Shown here one piece after another: positions 1 through 8,938 of a DNA stretch of 64,000 nt. The first letter of the stretch is position 1; each line of letters begins with the position of its first letter. The notes beneath the pieces are model-generated. The model worked only from the letters and a program-made list of their open reading frames with translations, made no database searches and was not told the origin of the DNA. Made by a program: the position numbers and the translations under genes. The DNA comes from Agrococcus beijingensis. Lineage in GTDB: Bacteria > Actinomycetota > Actinomycetes > Actinomycetales > Microbacteriaceae. Location: contig NZ_CP132360.1 in NCBI RefSeq assembly GCF_030758955.1, positions 936,905-1,000,904 on the forward strand. The letters are read 5' to 3'.

Positions 1-13
1 GAAAGGCATCGCC

Positions 14-994
14 GTGCGCACTCGCTCCATCTCGATCGCCGCGCTGCTCGTCGCAGCCGCCGGCCTCACCGCGTGCCAGGCGCCCGCCGGCAGCCTGGAC
101 GGCTGCATGCCGCTGCTGCAGCCGGGCGACGCGACGTCGCAGGTGAGCGTCGAGACCGGCTCGGGCGCGCCGACCGCCGAGTTCGAGATCCCGCTGGTGG
201 GCGAGGGCGACCAGGCGCAGGTGCAGGGCGGCGAGGGCGAGCGGGCCGGCAACGGCGACACCGTCGATGCCGACTACGTCGTCTACTCGGGCAAGACCGG
301 CGACCTCATCTCGAGCTCGTACGGCGACCCGAGCCAGCCGAGCGCCGCTGCCAATCCGCTGCGCCTGAGCGTCGGCGGCGACTCCGTGCTGGCGCAGGCG
401 ATCGGCTGCGCGGCACCGGGCAGCCAGGTCGTGCTCACCACGACCATCGCCGAGCTCTTCGGCCCCAACGCCGCATCCGCCGAGATGGACATCGCGCCGG
501 CCGACACCGCAGTCGTGGTGCTGGGCGTCAGCGACGTGCGTCCCGGCCGCGCCGAGGGCAACGCGAAGCCCGGCGTGCAGGGCATGCCCGCGATCGCGCT
601 GGCCGAGAACGGCCAGCCGGGCGTCACCTTCCCCGGCTCGCCCGCACCGGCAGAGCTGACGGTCATGCAGAGCATCGAGGGCACCGGCGAGCCGGTCGCC
701 GAGGGCGACACGGTGCTGCTGCACTACACCGGCATCATCTGGGAGACCGAGGAGGTCTTCGACTCGTCGTGGGAGAAGGGCAGCCCCACCGAGATGACGA
801 TCGACGACGCCAGCCTGATCCCCGGCTTCGTCGACGCGGTCGTCGGGCAGCCGATCGGCAGCCAGGTCGTGGTCTCGATCCCGCAGGAGCTCGGCTACAG
901 CGACCCGACGACGCGACCCGCGTCGATCGGCGAGGGCCAGCACCTCCTGTTCGTGATCGACATCCTCGACCGGGTCGAGCCCGCAGCACCGTGA
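14..994 (+). CDS. FKBP-type peptidyl-prolyl isomerase lipoprotein
   Basis: 326 aa from a GTG start 7 nt after a GAAAGG ribosome site. The N-terminus is a lipoprotein signal peptide with lipobox LTAC (Cys at residue 21), so the protein should be anchored outside the membrane. The C-terminal third is a clear FKBP domain (EGDTVLLHYTG, FDSSW, IPGFVDAVVG, IPQELGYS). The middle part (about residues 75-175) looks like a second, degenerate FKBP repeat, with a GNGDTVDADYVVYSG strand but a poor active site. The likely role is proline cis-trans isomerisation during folding of exported proteins. It lies 13 nt upstream of pafB, so the two may be co-transcribed. Confidence 0.88.
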   Translation: MRTRSISIAALLVAAAGLTACQAPAGSLDGCMPLLQPGDATSQVSVETGSGAPTAEFEIPLVGEGDQAQVQGGEGERAGNGDTVDADYVVYSGKTGDLISSSYGDPSQPSAAANPLRLSVGGDSVLAQAIGCAAPGSQVVLTTTIAELFGPNAASAEMDIAPADTAVVVLGVSDVRPGRAEGNAKPGVQGMPAIALAENGQPGVTFPGSPAPAELTVMQSIEGTGEPVAEGDTVLLHYTGIIWETEEVFDSSWEKGSPTEMTIDDASLIPGFVDAVVGQPIGSQVVVSIPQELGYSDPTTRPASIGEGQHLLFVIDILDRVEPAAP

Positions 995-1007
995 TCGCCG
1001 CGCGCTA

Positions 1008-2105
1008 ATGCCGAAGATCGAGGCCGAGGAGCGCCAGTTCTCGCTCCTGCTCGCGCTGGTCGACACGCGCTCGGGCTTCACCAAGCACGAGCTCTTCGCT
1101 CGCGTCGCCGGCTATCAGGGCCAGCCGATCGGCGACGCGCTCGAGCGCATGTTCGAGCGCGACAAGGAGGCGCTGCGCGACCACGGCATCGTGATCGACG
1201 TCGTGCAGCCGCCGGGCGACGACAGCAACCAGGAGGCCCGCTACCGCGTGCTCGACGGGGTGCTGGGCGATCCGACCGAGCTGCAGTTCGACGCGATCGA
1301 GCGCGACCTGCTCGACCTGGCGCTGCGCGTCTGGCACGAGGGCGGGCTCACCGAGGAGTCGCAGCGCGCGGCGCTGAAGCTGCGCGCCGACCCGGAGTTC
1401 CGCGGCGGCCTGCCGCTCGAGCGCACCCCCGGCCGCACCGCGGAGCCCGACCGGGCCCCCGCCACGGCCACGGTGCTGCAGCCGCGCCAGCGACCGCGCG
1501 AGCGCGCCTTCCAGGCGCTGAAGCGCGCGGCCGACAAGCGGCGCGAGGTCGTCTTCGAGTACCTGAAGCCGGGCGAGCGCACGCCCCGCGCCCGCACGGT
1601 GCAGCCGTGGGCGACGGTGCTGTTCCGCGGGCGCTGGCTGCTCGTGGGCCACGACCTCGGTGCAGAGGACACCCGCACCTTCCTCATGCAGCGCATCGTC
1701 TCGCCGGTGCGCGACCGTGCCGCGAAGCACCCGTTCGAGGTGCCCGAGCACGCCGCCACCGACGCGCTCGCCAAGCTCGAGGAGATCTGGCGCACCGCGA
1801 CCGTCGGCGTGCTCGCGGTGCCCGGCAGCGACGCGGAGGTGCGCCTTCGCCACCGCCCCGGCACCTCCGAGGAGGACGGCCTGCTCGTCATCCACCACGC
1901 CGACCGTCACCTGATGGCCGACGAGCTCGCCGGTTTCGGCGCCGACGTCGCCGTGGTGTGGCCCGACGAGCAGCGCGCCCTGGTGCGCGCCCGGCTCGAG
2001 CGCATCCGCGATGCGCACGCCGACGCATCCGCCCCGCTCGCATCCGACGCAGAGACCTCCGCCGTCGGCGCCGCCGCCGCCTCCACCGATGGGAGCGCCG
2101 CATGA
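1008..2105 (+). CDS. pafB: WYL-domain transcriptional regulator PafB
   Basis: 365 aa. An N-terminal winged-helix region (about residues 10-75) is followed by a WYL domain. The expected WYL region sits near residue 205 (TVLFRGRWLLVGHDL), where the usual W-Y-L reads R-W-L. In Actinobacteria PafB and PafC form a heterodimeric activator of the LexA/RecA-independent DNA-damage response. The adjacent, overlapping pafC and the downstream tatA-tatC-helY order match the mycobacterial arrangement, which fixes the identity. The ATG at 1008 has no obvious Shine-Dalgarno, so it may depend on coupling to the FKBP gene 13 nt upstream. The C-terminus is an Ala/Ser/Asp-rich tail. Confidence 0.92.
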   Translation: MPKIEAEERQFSLLLALVDTRSGFTKHELFARVAGYQGQPIGDALERMFERDKEALRDHGIVIDVVQPPGDDSNQEARYRVLDGVLGDPTELQFDAIERDLLDLALRVWHEGGLTEESQRAALKLRADPEFRGGLPLERTPGRTAEPDRAPATATVLQPRQRPRERAFQALKRAADKRREVVFEYLKPGERTPRARTVQPWATVLFRGRWLLVGHDLGAEDTRTFLMQRIVSPVRDRAAKHPFEVPEHAATDALAKLEEIWRTATVGVLAVPGSDAEVRLRHRPGTSEEDGLLVIHHADRHLMADELAGFGADVAVVWPDEQRALVRARLERIRDAHADASAPLASDAETSAVGAAAASTDGSAA

Positions 2106-3046
2106 CCGCCAGCCGCGTCGAGCGCGGCATCGGCCTGCTGCTCTCGCTCATCCAGTACGTCACCGCCTCCGGCTCCGTGAGCGTGCAGGACGCCGCCGAG
2201 CACTTCGGCGTCGACGAGCAGCGCATCCGCGAAGCGGTGCAGCGGCTGTTCATGGCCGGGGTGCCGGACGGCGCCGGCGACTTCATCCGCTTCGACATCG
2301 ACTTCGACGCGTTCGAGCAGAGCGACCAGATCTCGGTGACCATGCGTCCCGCCTTCGACGACGAGACGGTGCGACTCTCGCCCCGCGAGGCGAGCGCGCT
2401 GATCGCCGGCCTCACGCTCGTCGCCGGCTACACCGACGCGGCGCCGGAGCGGGTCGATGCGCTGCGCGAGAAGCTGCGCCGCGCGGCCTCGCGAGGCGCC
2501 GACACCGTCGCCGTCGACCAGCTCGAGGTGCCGCAGACCGCGCAGCTCGTGCGCGATGCGATCCGAGAGCACCGCGTGCTGTCGATCGCGTACCGCAAGC
2601 CCGGCTCGGGCACCGCGCTCCGGCGCGTCGCACCGACCGGCCTGCGGGTGACCGAGGCCGCCGTGTTCGTGCTGGGCTTCGACCTCGACAAGCGCGACGG
2701 CCGCACCTTCCGACTCGACCGGATCGAGGCCGTCGAGCCCACCGACGATGCCTGGCCCGACGCGACGCCCGCGCAGGAGCGCCCCGTCTCGGGCGTCGCC
2801 CAGGTCGTCGCGACCCGCGCGGCCGCAGCGCTGCTGAGCGACTACGCGACCAGCGAGCCGGTGTCGGTCGACGGCGAGCGGGTGCGGCTCGACATCGAGC
2901 TCTGGAGCGAGGCGAGCGTGCTGCGCGCCGTCGCCTCCTGCGGCGGCGACGCCGAGATCGTCGCACCGGCGAGCCTGCGCCGGGCCATGCACCGCTTCGC
3001 CTCGGAGGCGCTGGGCGAGCCCCGGTCCGGAGACGTTCCCGCCTGA
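2102..3046 (+). CDS. pafC: WYL-domain transcriptional regulator PafC
   Basis: 314 aa. The start is the ATG at 2102, which overlaps the pafB stop as ATGA; this is the natural coupled start for a protein made in equal amounts with its partner. An N-terminal helix-turn-helix (residues about 8-60: ERGIGLLLSLIQYVT, VQDAAEHFGV) is followed by a WYL domain (LSIAYRKPGSG, then a ligand-pocket region FVLGFDLDKRDGRTFRLDRI). Paired with PafB it should activate DNA-repair genes after damage. The weakly conserved C-terminal extension is normal for the family. Confidence 0.92.
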   Translation: MTASRVERGIGLLLSLIQYVTASGSVSVQDAAEHFGVDEQRIREAVQRLFMAGVPDGAGDFIRFDIDFDAFEQSDQISVTMRPAFDDETVRLSPREASALIAGLTLVAGYTDAAPERVDALREKLRRAASRGADTVAVDQLEVPQTAQLVRDAIREHRVLSIAYRKPGSGTALRRVAPTGLRVTEAAVFVLGFDLDKRDGRTFRLDRIEAVEPTDDAWPDATPAQERPVSGVAQVVATRAAAALLSDYATSEPVSVDGERVRLDIELWSEASVLRAVASCGGDAEIVAPASLRRAMHRFASEALGEPRSGDVPA

Positions 3047-3067
3047 GCGCCACCCGCACGGGCGCGG

Positions 3068-3073
3068 TAGGAT
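3068..3073 (+). promoter_or_regulatory. Candidate -10 (TAGGAT) for the tatA operon
   Basis: TAGGAT lies 31 nt before the tatA ATG and upstream of the GGAGGA ribosome site at 3094-3099. No good -35 is visible. The fit to the TANNNT pattern is the only evidence. Confidence 0.35.
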
Positions 3074-3104
3074 GGTCAGGCACTCACTTCAGCGGAGGAC
3101 GATC

Positions 3105-3317
3105 ATGCCCGGTTTTCTCAACAATGCCGCCTCGCATTGGTGGATCATCCTCATCATCGTCGTGCTCATCTTCGGCGCGACGAAGCTGCCCGCGCTGGCC
3201 CGCAGCATCGGCCAGTCGGTCAACATCCTGAAGAAGGAGGTCAAGCGCGACAGCACCGACGACGACGCCGCGACCTCTGAGACCGGCGACACGACCTCCA
3301 CCACCGACCGGAAGTAG
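3105..3317 (+). CDS. tatA: Sec-independent translocase subunit TatA
   Basis: 70 aa. The start at 3105 is chosen because GGAGGA (3094-3099) precedes it by 5 nt and the product then begins just before the single transmembrane helix (residues about 10-27, WWIILIIVVLIFGATKLP). The following FGATKLPALARSIGQS is the family's hinge and amphipathic helix, and the acidic Ser/Thr/Asp tail is typical. TatA oligomers form the pore for folded twin-arginine substrates. tatC follows after 3 nt. Confidence 0.95.
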   Translation: MPGFLNNAASHWWIILIIVVLIFGATKLPALARSIGQSVNILKKEVKRDSTDDDAATSETGDTTSTTDRK

Positions 3318-3320
3318 CCG

Positions 3321-4118
3321 ATGGCCCGCTCCGGGCCGCCGGCGAATCCGCAGGCCCGCATGAGGCTGGCCGAGCACCTGCGCGAGTTCAAGCGCCGGTT
3401 CCTGATCTCGGGCCTCGCCTTCGTCGCCGCCGCGATCGGCGGCTTCTTCCTTGCCGCGCCGCTGCTGACGCTGCTGAGCGCGCCGCTCGAGCAGCTGCAG
3501 GCGACCGGGCTCGCCGTCGAGCTCAACATCACCAACGTCACGCAGGCCCTCGACGTGCAGATGCGCATCGCGTTCCTGCTCGGCATCATCATCTCGAGCC
3601 CCATCTGGATCTGGCAGCTGCTCGCCTTCGTCGTGCCGGCGCTGCGCACCATCGAGCGGCGCTACGTCCTCGGCTTCATCGCCTCGGCGGTGCCGCTGTT
3701 CGTCGGCGGCTGCGCCACCGGCTGGTTCATCCTGCCCCGCATCATCCGGCTCTTCGTCAGCTTCACCCCCAGCGGGTTCACGGCGTTCCTCGGCGCCTCC
3801 GACTACTGGGACTTCTCGCTCAAGCTCGTCTTCGCGGTCGGCGTCGCCTACGTGCTGCCGGTGATCGTGGTCTTCCTGAACCTCGCCGGCGTGCTCACGG
3901 GCAAGGACATCCTGAAGGGCTGGCGCTGGGCGGTGCTCGCCGCGACGCTGTTCGGCGCCTTCGTCACGCCCGCCGGCGAGGTGCTGAGCATGTTCATCAT
4001 CGCCGTGCCGATGGTCGTCCTCTACTTCGCCGCAGCCGGCATCGCGCTGCTCGTCGACCGGCGCCGCGCGAAGCGCGCCAGGACCGAGGACGCGCTCGGC
4101 GACGGGGTCGCCGCATGA
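3321..4118 (+). CDS. tatC: Sec-independent translocase subunit TatC
   Basis: 265 aa, polytopic with six predicted membrane helices. The N-terminal MRLAEHLREFKRR is the conserved cytoplasmic signature that binds the twin-arginine signal peptide, and the first periplasmic loop and IWIWQLLAFVVPAL segment fit the family. Its length is standard for Actinobacteria. It lies 3 nt after tatA and overlaps the helicase gene by 4 nt (ATGA), so tatA-tatC-helicase is probably one transcript. No tatB is present here. Confidence 0.95.
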   Translation: MARSGPPANPQARMRLAEHLREFKRRFLISGLAFVAAAIGGFFLAAPLLTLLSAPLEQLQATGLAVELNITNVTQALDVQMRIAFLLGIIISSPIWIWQLLAFVVPALRTIERRYVLGFIASAVPLFVGGCATGWFILPRIIRLFVSFTPSGFTAFLGASDYWDFSLKLVFAVGVAYVLPVIVVFLNLAGVLTGKDILKGWRWAVLAATLFGAFVTPAGEVLSMFIIAVPMVVLYFAAAGIALLVDRRRAKRARTEDALGDGVAA

Positions 4119-6535
4119 GCATCGCCACCGAGGCCTTCGCCCGCGCCATGCCCTTCGGCCTCGACCCGTTCCAGCGCGAGGCGTGCGAGGCGATCGAGGA
4201 GGGCTCGAGCGTGCTCGTCGCAGCGCCCACCGGCGCCGGCAAGACCGTGGTCGCCGAGTTCGCCATCCACCTGACGATGGAGGCGCCCACCGGCCGCGTC
4301 TTCTACACGACGCCGATGAAGGCGCTGTCGAACCAGAAGCACCGCGAGCTCACGGAGGTCTACGGCGCCGCATCCGTGGGCCTCCTCACGGGCGACACCA
4401 GCATCAACGGCGATGCCCGCATCGTGGTGATGACCACCGAGGTGCTGCGCAACATGCTCTACGAGGGCCGCGACCTGCGCGAGCTCGAGTACGTGGTGAT
4501 GGACGAGGTGCACTACCTCGCCGACCGCTTCCGCGGACCGGTCTGGGAGGAGGTCATCATCCACCTCCCACGCCACGTGCGGCTGGTCTCGCTGTCGGCC
4601 ACCGTCTCGAACGCCGAGGAGTTCGGCGCCTGGCTCGACGCGGTGCGCGGCGACACCCGCGTGATCGTCAGCGAGATCCGGCCCGTGCCGCTCGACGCGC
4701 ACGTGCACATCCGCGGCCGGTTGGTCGAGCTGTTCGACTCGAAGGCGGGGGAGGAGTCGCACCGCCCGGGGCGCGAGCTCGTCGACCTGGCTCGCGGCAC
4801 CGACCTCGCCGACTCCGCCACGCACGGCCACCGCGACCGCGGCGGGCACAGCCGCTACCGGTCGCGCAGGCCGCAGAAGGGCGGGCGGCGCGACGACGGC
4901 CCGCGACGCGGTGGGTTCGGCGAGCGCGTCGACCGCATCGCGCTGATCGAGCTGCTCGACCAGCACGAGATGCTGCCGGCCATCGACTTCATCTTCTCGA
5001 GGGCCGGATGCGACGCGGCCGTGCGGCAGGTCGTCTCCGGCGGGCTGCGCCTCACCACCCCGGAGGACCGCGCGGAGATCCGCGCGATCGTCGACGAGCG
5101 CACCCGCCTGCTCGACGACGCCGATCTGGGCGTGCTCGGCTACTTCGAGTGGATCGACGGGCTCGAGCGCGGCGTCGCCGCGCACCACGCGGGGCTCCTG
5201 CCGGTGTTCAAGGAGGTCGTGGAGGAGCTGTTCCGCGCCCGCCTGCTCAAGGTGGTCTTCGCCACCGAGACGCTCGCGCTCGGCATCAACATGCCTGCGC
5301 GCACGGTCGTGCTCGAGCAGCTCGAGAAGTTCAACGGCGAGGCGCGGGTGCGCATCACGCCGGGGGAGTACACGCAGCTCACCGGCCGCGCCGGTCGCCG
5401 CGGCATCGACACCGAGGGCCACGCGGTGGTCATCTGGAACGGCAAGCTGCAGCCGGTCGAGGTCGCCTCGCTCGCCTCGCGCCGCACCTACCCGCTGCAC
5501 TCCAGCTTCAAGCCGACCTACAACATGGCGGTCAACCTGGTCGACCGGCTCGGCGTCGTCGGCACCCGCGAGGTGCTCGAGACCTCCTTCGCGCAGTTCC
5601 AGGCCGACCGCTCGGTGGTGCAGCTGGCGCGTCGCGTCGTCGACCAGCGCGCCAGCCTCGCCGGCTACGAGGAGTCGATGCGCTGCCACCTCGGCGACTT
5701 CAGCGAGTACGCGGCGCTGCGCCGCGAGCTCACCGAGCTCGAGCGCGACGACCAGCGGCAGGGCATCAGCCACGGCGACCACGAGCGGCTGCAGCGGCAG
5801 CTCAAGGGCGTGCGCACGCGCATGAAGGCGCACCCCTGCCACGCCTGCCCGGAGCGCGAGTCGCACGCGCGCTGGGGCGAGCGCTACTGGCGCCTGCGTC
5901 GCGACATCGAGAAGGCCGAGCGCCAGATCGACCGCCGCACGGGCCAGATCGCCGAGCAGTTCGACCGCATCACCGAGATCCTGCGCGAGCTCGGCTACCT
6001 CGAGCACCACGACGACGGCGAGCGCGTCACCGCGGCGGGCGACGTGCTGCGGCGCATCTACGGCGAGCGCGACCTGCTCACCGCCGAGAGCCTGCGGCTG
6101 GGCCTGTGGGACTCGCTCGACGCGCCCGGGCTCGCCGCGATGGCCTGCGCCCTGGTGTACGAGGGCCGCCGCGACGACGGCATGCTGCCCGAGCGGATGC
6201 TGCCCAAGGGTCCGTTCCTCGACGCGCTCGACGCGACCCAGACCCTCTGGGCGCGCCTCGACGACCTCGAGCAGTCGCACCGCCTGCCCGGCACCATCCC
6301 GCTGCAGACGGGTCTGACGCTCGCGATGCACCGCTGGGCTCGCGGCTACCCGCTCGAGGGCGTGCTGCAGGACACCGATCTGGCGGCGGGCGACTTCGTG
6401 CGCTGGACGAAGCAGACGATCGACGTGCTCGAGCAGCTGTCGCAGGTCGCGCCGAAGCGCCTGCGCCGCATCGCCGACGACGCGGTCGAGCGCATCCGCC
6501 GCGGTGTCGTGGAGGCCTCGGGGTCGGCACTGTGA
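4115..6535 (+). CDS. helY: DEAD/DEAH-box RNA helicase, HelY/Mtr4-like
   Basis: 806 aa superfamily-2 helicase. Visible motifs are Walker A APTGAGKT (residues 37-44), TPMKALSNQK, the DEVH box (YVVMDEVHYLADRF, near 130), SLSATVSN and motif VI TQLTGRAGRRG. The C-terminal half is helical, resembling the Mtr4/Ski2 arch and winged-helix region, and contains a Cys/His cluster (HPCHACPERESHARW). A basic disordered stretch near residue 235-270 interrupts the first domain. The position after tatC matches mycobacterial helY. A role in RNA unwinding or turnover is inferred from the family. Its stop overlaps the lnt start (GTGA). Confidence 0.9.
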   Translation: MSIATEAFARAMPFGLDPFQREACEAIEEGSSVLVAAPTGAGKTVVAEFAIHLTMEAPTGRVFYTTPMKALSNQKHRELTEVYGAASVGLLTGDTSINGDARIVVMTTEVLRNMLYEGRDLRELEYVVMDEVHYLADRFRGPVWEEVIIHLPRHVRLVSLSATVSNAEEFGAWLDAVRGDTRVIVSEIRPVPLDAHVHIRGRLVELFDSKAGEESHRPGRELVDLARGTDLADSATHGHRDRGGHSRYRSRRPQKGGRRDDGPRRGGFGERVDRIALIELLDQHEMLPAIDFIFSRAGCDAAVRQVVSGGLRLTTPEDRAEIRAIVDERTRLLDDADLGVLGYFEWIDGLERGVAAHHAGLLPVFKEVVEELFRARLLKVVFATETLALGINMPARTVVLEQLEKFNGEARVRITPGEYTQLTGRAGRRGIDTEGHAVVIWNGKLQPVEVASLASRRTYPLHSSFKPTYNMAVNLVDRLGVVGTREVLETSFAQFQADRSVVQLARRVVDQRASLAGYEESMRCHLGDFSEYAALRRELTELERDDQRQGISHGDHERLQRQLKGVRTRMKAHPCHACPERESHARWGERYWRLRRDIEKAERQIDRRTGQIAEQFDRITEILRELGYLEHHDDGERVTAAGDVLRRIYGERDLLTAESLRLGLWDSLDAPGLAAMACALVYEGRRDDGMLPERMLPKGPFLDALDATQTLWARLDDLEQSHRLPGTIPLQTGLTLAMHRWARGYPLEGVLQDTDLAAGDFVRWTKQTIDVLEQLSQVAPKRLRRIADDAVERIRRGVVEASGSAL

Positions 6536-8121
6536 CGGCGACCGCCCGAGCGCCCAAGTCGGCGCCCGCTCGGCTGCGCACCCGCGCGCGCCAGCCGCTG
6601 CCGACCGCCTACGCGCTCGCCGCTGCGATCCTCGGCGGCGCGATCATGCCTTTCGCCTTCCAGCCCTTCGACCTCTGGCCCCTCATCGTGCCCGCGGTCG
6701 CGCTGTCGTTCGCGGCGCTGCGCGGCCGCACGCTCGGTGCGGCGTTCGGCATCGGGTTCCTCACGGGCGCGATCTTCTTCCTGCTGCACATCCAGTGGAT
6801 CACCGTCTATCTCGGCGCCGTGCCGCTCGTCGCCCTGACCGCCTGGATGGCGGTCTGGTGGGGGCTCGGCGGCATGGCGATCGCGCTCGCGTGGCGCTGG
6901 GGCGAGCCCCGCATGCAGGGCCCGCTGGGCGCGTTCATCCTCATGCCGCTGCTGCTGGGCGGCCTCTGGACGCTGCGCGAGTCGCTCTCGTCGAGCGTGC
7001 CGTGGGGCGGCTTCGCCTGGGGCCGGCTCGCGCACTCGCAGGCGTCGAGCCCGCTCGCCGACACCACCAGCTGGGTGGGCTTCGCCGGCCTCACCTTCCT
7101 GCTCGCCGCGGTGTCGGCCCTGGTGACGCAGCTCGTGCTGCATCACCGCACGCTGCTGCGCCGCAGGCTCACGATCGGCGCCGCCGCGCTCATCGTGCTC
7201 GCCGCCATCCCCGCCTTCCCGGTCGAGACCACCGGCCAGCTGCGCGTGGGTGCCGTGCAGGGCGACAGCGAGGCCGGCCTGCTGGCGCCGCGCGTGCCCG
7301 GGCAGATCATCGATCAGCACGTCGACGCGACCCGCGAGCTCGCGGGGGAGGAGCTCGACCTGCTCGTCTGGCCCGAGAACGCGGCCGAGTTCTACGCCGA
7401 CGAGACGCCCGCGACCCTCGCCGAGCTCGACCGGGTGACGACCGGCCTCGATGCGCCGCTCGTCGTCGGCACCGTGACCCGCGACGGCGACGACACCTAC
7501 AACGCGCTGCTGCAGGTCGAGCCGGGCGAGGGTGCCGTGGCCGAGTACCGCAAGCGCCACCCGGTGCCCTTCGCCGAGTACCTGCCCGAGCGCGAGTTCT
7601 TCGGGCCGATCCTCGAGGCGCTCGGGCTGCTCCAGTACATCCCGCGCGACTTCTCCATCGACCCGACGAGCGCCAACGCGTTCGACGTCGCCGGGGTCTC
7701 GGCGGGCGTCGCGATCTGCTTCGACATCATCGACGACCGGCTGGCCCGCGAGATGGTGCTCGACCACGGCGCCGAGATCATCCTCGCTCCCACGAACAAC
7801 GCCGACTTCGGTCGCGGCTCGGCCGAGAACGTGCAGCAGCTCGCGATCGCACAGCTGCGCGCCGCCGAGGCCGGTCGCGCCGTCGTCAACGTCTCGACCG
7901 TCGGCACGAGCGCCATGATCGGCCCCGACGGCACCGTCATCGACCGACTGCCGCAGTACGAGCCGGGCACCATGCTCGAGCAGCTGCCGCTGTCGACGAC
8001 CGTGACCCCGGGCATCCGTCTGGGAGCATGGATCGACCTGGCGCTCTGCATCGGCGCCGCCCTGGCACTCGCGGGGCTCGGTGTCGCACGGTTCGCGGAG
8101 CAGAGGAGGGCGGATGCCTGA
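6532..8121 (+). CDS. lnt: Apolipoprotein N-acyltransferase
   Basis: 529 aa from GTG 6532, which overlaps the helicase stop as GTGA. The N-terminal half has about six membrane helices; the C-terminal half is a nitrilase-fold domain. The catalytic triad is recognisable: Glu in LLVWPENAAEF, Lys in YRKRHPVPFAEYLP and Cys in GVAICFDIIDD. Lnt adds the third acyl chain to lipoproteins at the outer face of the membrane. In mycobacteria lnt and the dolichol-phosphate-mannose synthase are fused or adjacent; here they are separate genes overlapping by 8 nt. Confidence 0.93.
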   Translation: MTATARAPKSAPARLRTRARQPLPTAYALAAAILGGAIMPFAFQPFDLWPLIVPAVALSFAALRGRTLGAAFGIGFLTGAIFFLLHIQWITVYLGAVPLVALTAWMAVWWGLGGMAIALAWRWGEPRMQGPLGAFILMPLLLGGLWTLRESLSSSVPWGGFAWGRLAHSQASSPLADTTSWVGFAGLTFLLAAVSALVTQLVLHHRTLLRRRLTIGAAALIVLAAIPAFPVETTGQLRVGAVQGDSEAGLLAPRVPGQIIDQHVDATRELAGEELDLLVWPENAAEFYADETPATLAELDRVTTGLDAPLVVGTVTRDGDDTYNALLQVEPGEGAVAEYRKRHPVPFAEYLPEREFFGPILEALGLLQYIPRDFSIDPTSANAFDVAGVSAGVAICFDIIDDRLAREMVLDHGAEIILAPTNNADFGRGSAENVQQLAIAQLRAAEAGRAVVNVSTVGTSAMIGPDGTVIDRLPQYEPGTMLEQLPLSTTVTPGIRLGAWIDLALCIGAALALAGLGVARFAEQRRADA

Positions 8122-8842
8122 CGTGATGATCGTCTTGCCGACCTACAACGAGGTCGAGGTGCTCGAGCGCACGGTCGGCAGGCTGCGCCAGTCGGTGCCC
8201 CACGCCGAGCTGGTGATCGTCGACGACGGCAGCCCCGACGGCACCGGCGACCTCGCCGATCGGCTCGCCAAGCGCGACGCCGGCACGCTCGTCGTCCACC
8301 GCACCGAGCGCGGCTACCGGTCGGCCGTGATCGAGGGCATGCGGTTCGCCATCTCGCGCGGCGCGACCCGGGTCGTCATCACCGACGCCGACGGCTCCTA
8401 CGACGCCGACGACCTGCCCGAGCTGCTCGCCGTCTCGGCCGACGGCGTCGACCTGGTGATCGGCTCGCGCTTCGTCGAGGGCAGCGACGTGCGCAACATG
8501 GGCCTGCGCCGCCGACTGTCGTCGCGGCTCGGCAACGCGTACGCGCGCGGCATGCTGCAGACGGGTGTGCGCGACCTGACGAGCAGCCTGCGCGTCTACC
8601 GCACGCGGGTGCTGGAGCAGATCGACCTCGACGCGATCCAGGTCGACGCCTACGCCTTCCACATCGCCATGGCCGTGCGCGTCGCGCAGGCGGGCGGCAC
8701 GATCGCCGAGGTGCCGATCCGCTTCATCGAGCGGGCCGTGGGCAGCTCGAAGATGCACCTGTCGGAAGACCTCGGCACGCTCGGCGCGGTCACGAAGTGG
8801 GCGCTGTCGGGCGTGCGCGCCCTGCCCAAGCCGCCGCGCTGA
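8114..8842 (+). CDS. ppm1: Polyprenol-phosphate mannosyltransferase (Ppm1-like)
   Basis: 242 aa. ATG 8114 is chosen because GAGGAGG (8103-8109) precedes it and the product then starts with the family sequence PDVMIVLPTYNEVE. It is a GT2 glycosyltransferase with VDDGSPDGT near residue 37, the metal-binding DADGSYD near residue 95, and the RF[VI]EGS loop. It has no membrane helices, as in Ppm1 domains. It should make polyprenyl-phosphate-mannose, the donor for lipoglycan and glycoprotein mannosylation. The 8-nt overlap with lnt supports this assignment. Confidence 0.9.
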   Translation: MPDVMIVLPTYNEVEVLERTVGRLRQSVPHAELVIVDDGSPDGTGDLADRLAKRDAGTLVVHRTERGYRSAVIEGMRFAISRGATRVVITDADGSYDADDLPELLAVSADGVDLVIGSRFVEGSDVRNMGLRRRLSSRLGNAYARGMLQTGVRDLTSSLRVYRTRVLEQIDLDAIQVDAYAFHIAMAVRVAQAGGTIAEVPIRFIERAVGSSKMHLSEDLGTLGAVTKWALSGVRALPKPPR

Positions 8843-8861
8843 CCGCGTCGGCGCCCGCGGC

Positions 8862-8938
8862 GCGCCTCAGCCGAGGGCGCCTCCGCCGAGGGCGCCTCCG
8901 CCGCAGAGCGCCTCCGCCGCAGAGCGCCTCAGCCGCCG
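8862..8938 (+). repeat. Five-copy 15-16 bp tandem repeat at the 3' end of the phosphodiesterase gene
   Basis: Units start at 8862, 8877, 8892, 8908 and 8924, each beginning GCGCCTC[AC]GCCG. The array fills most of the gap between the convergent ppm1 and phosphodiesterase genes. Its last unit supplies the TGA of the latter (8929-8931 on the opposite strand). Confidence 0.85.

Noticed and set aside
4022..6331. Very long open frame antisense to the helicase
   Set aside because: It lacks a family pattern and mirrors the codon structure of the helicase; such antisense frames are common in GC-rich DNA. The same applies to the long frames opposite the S9 peptidase (12226-14601) and across 15968-17965.
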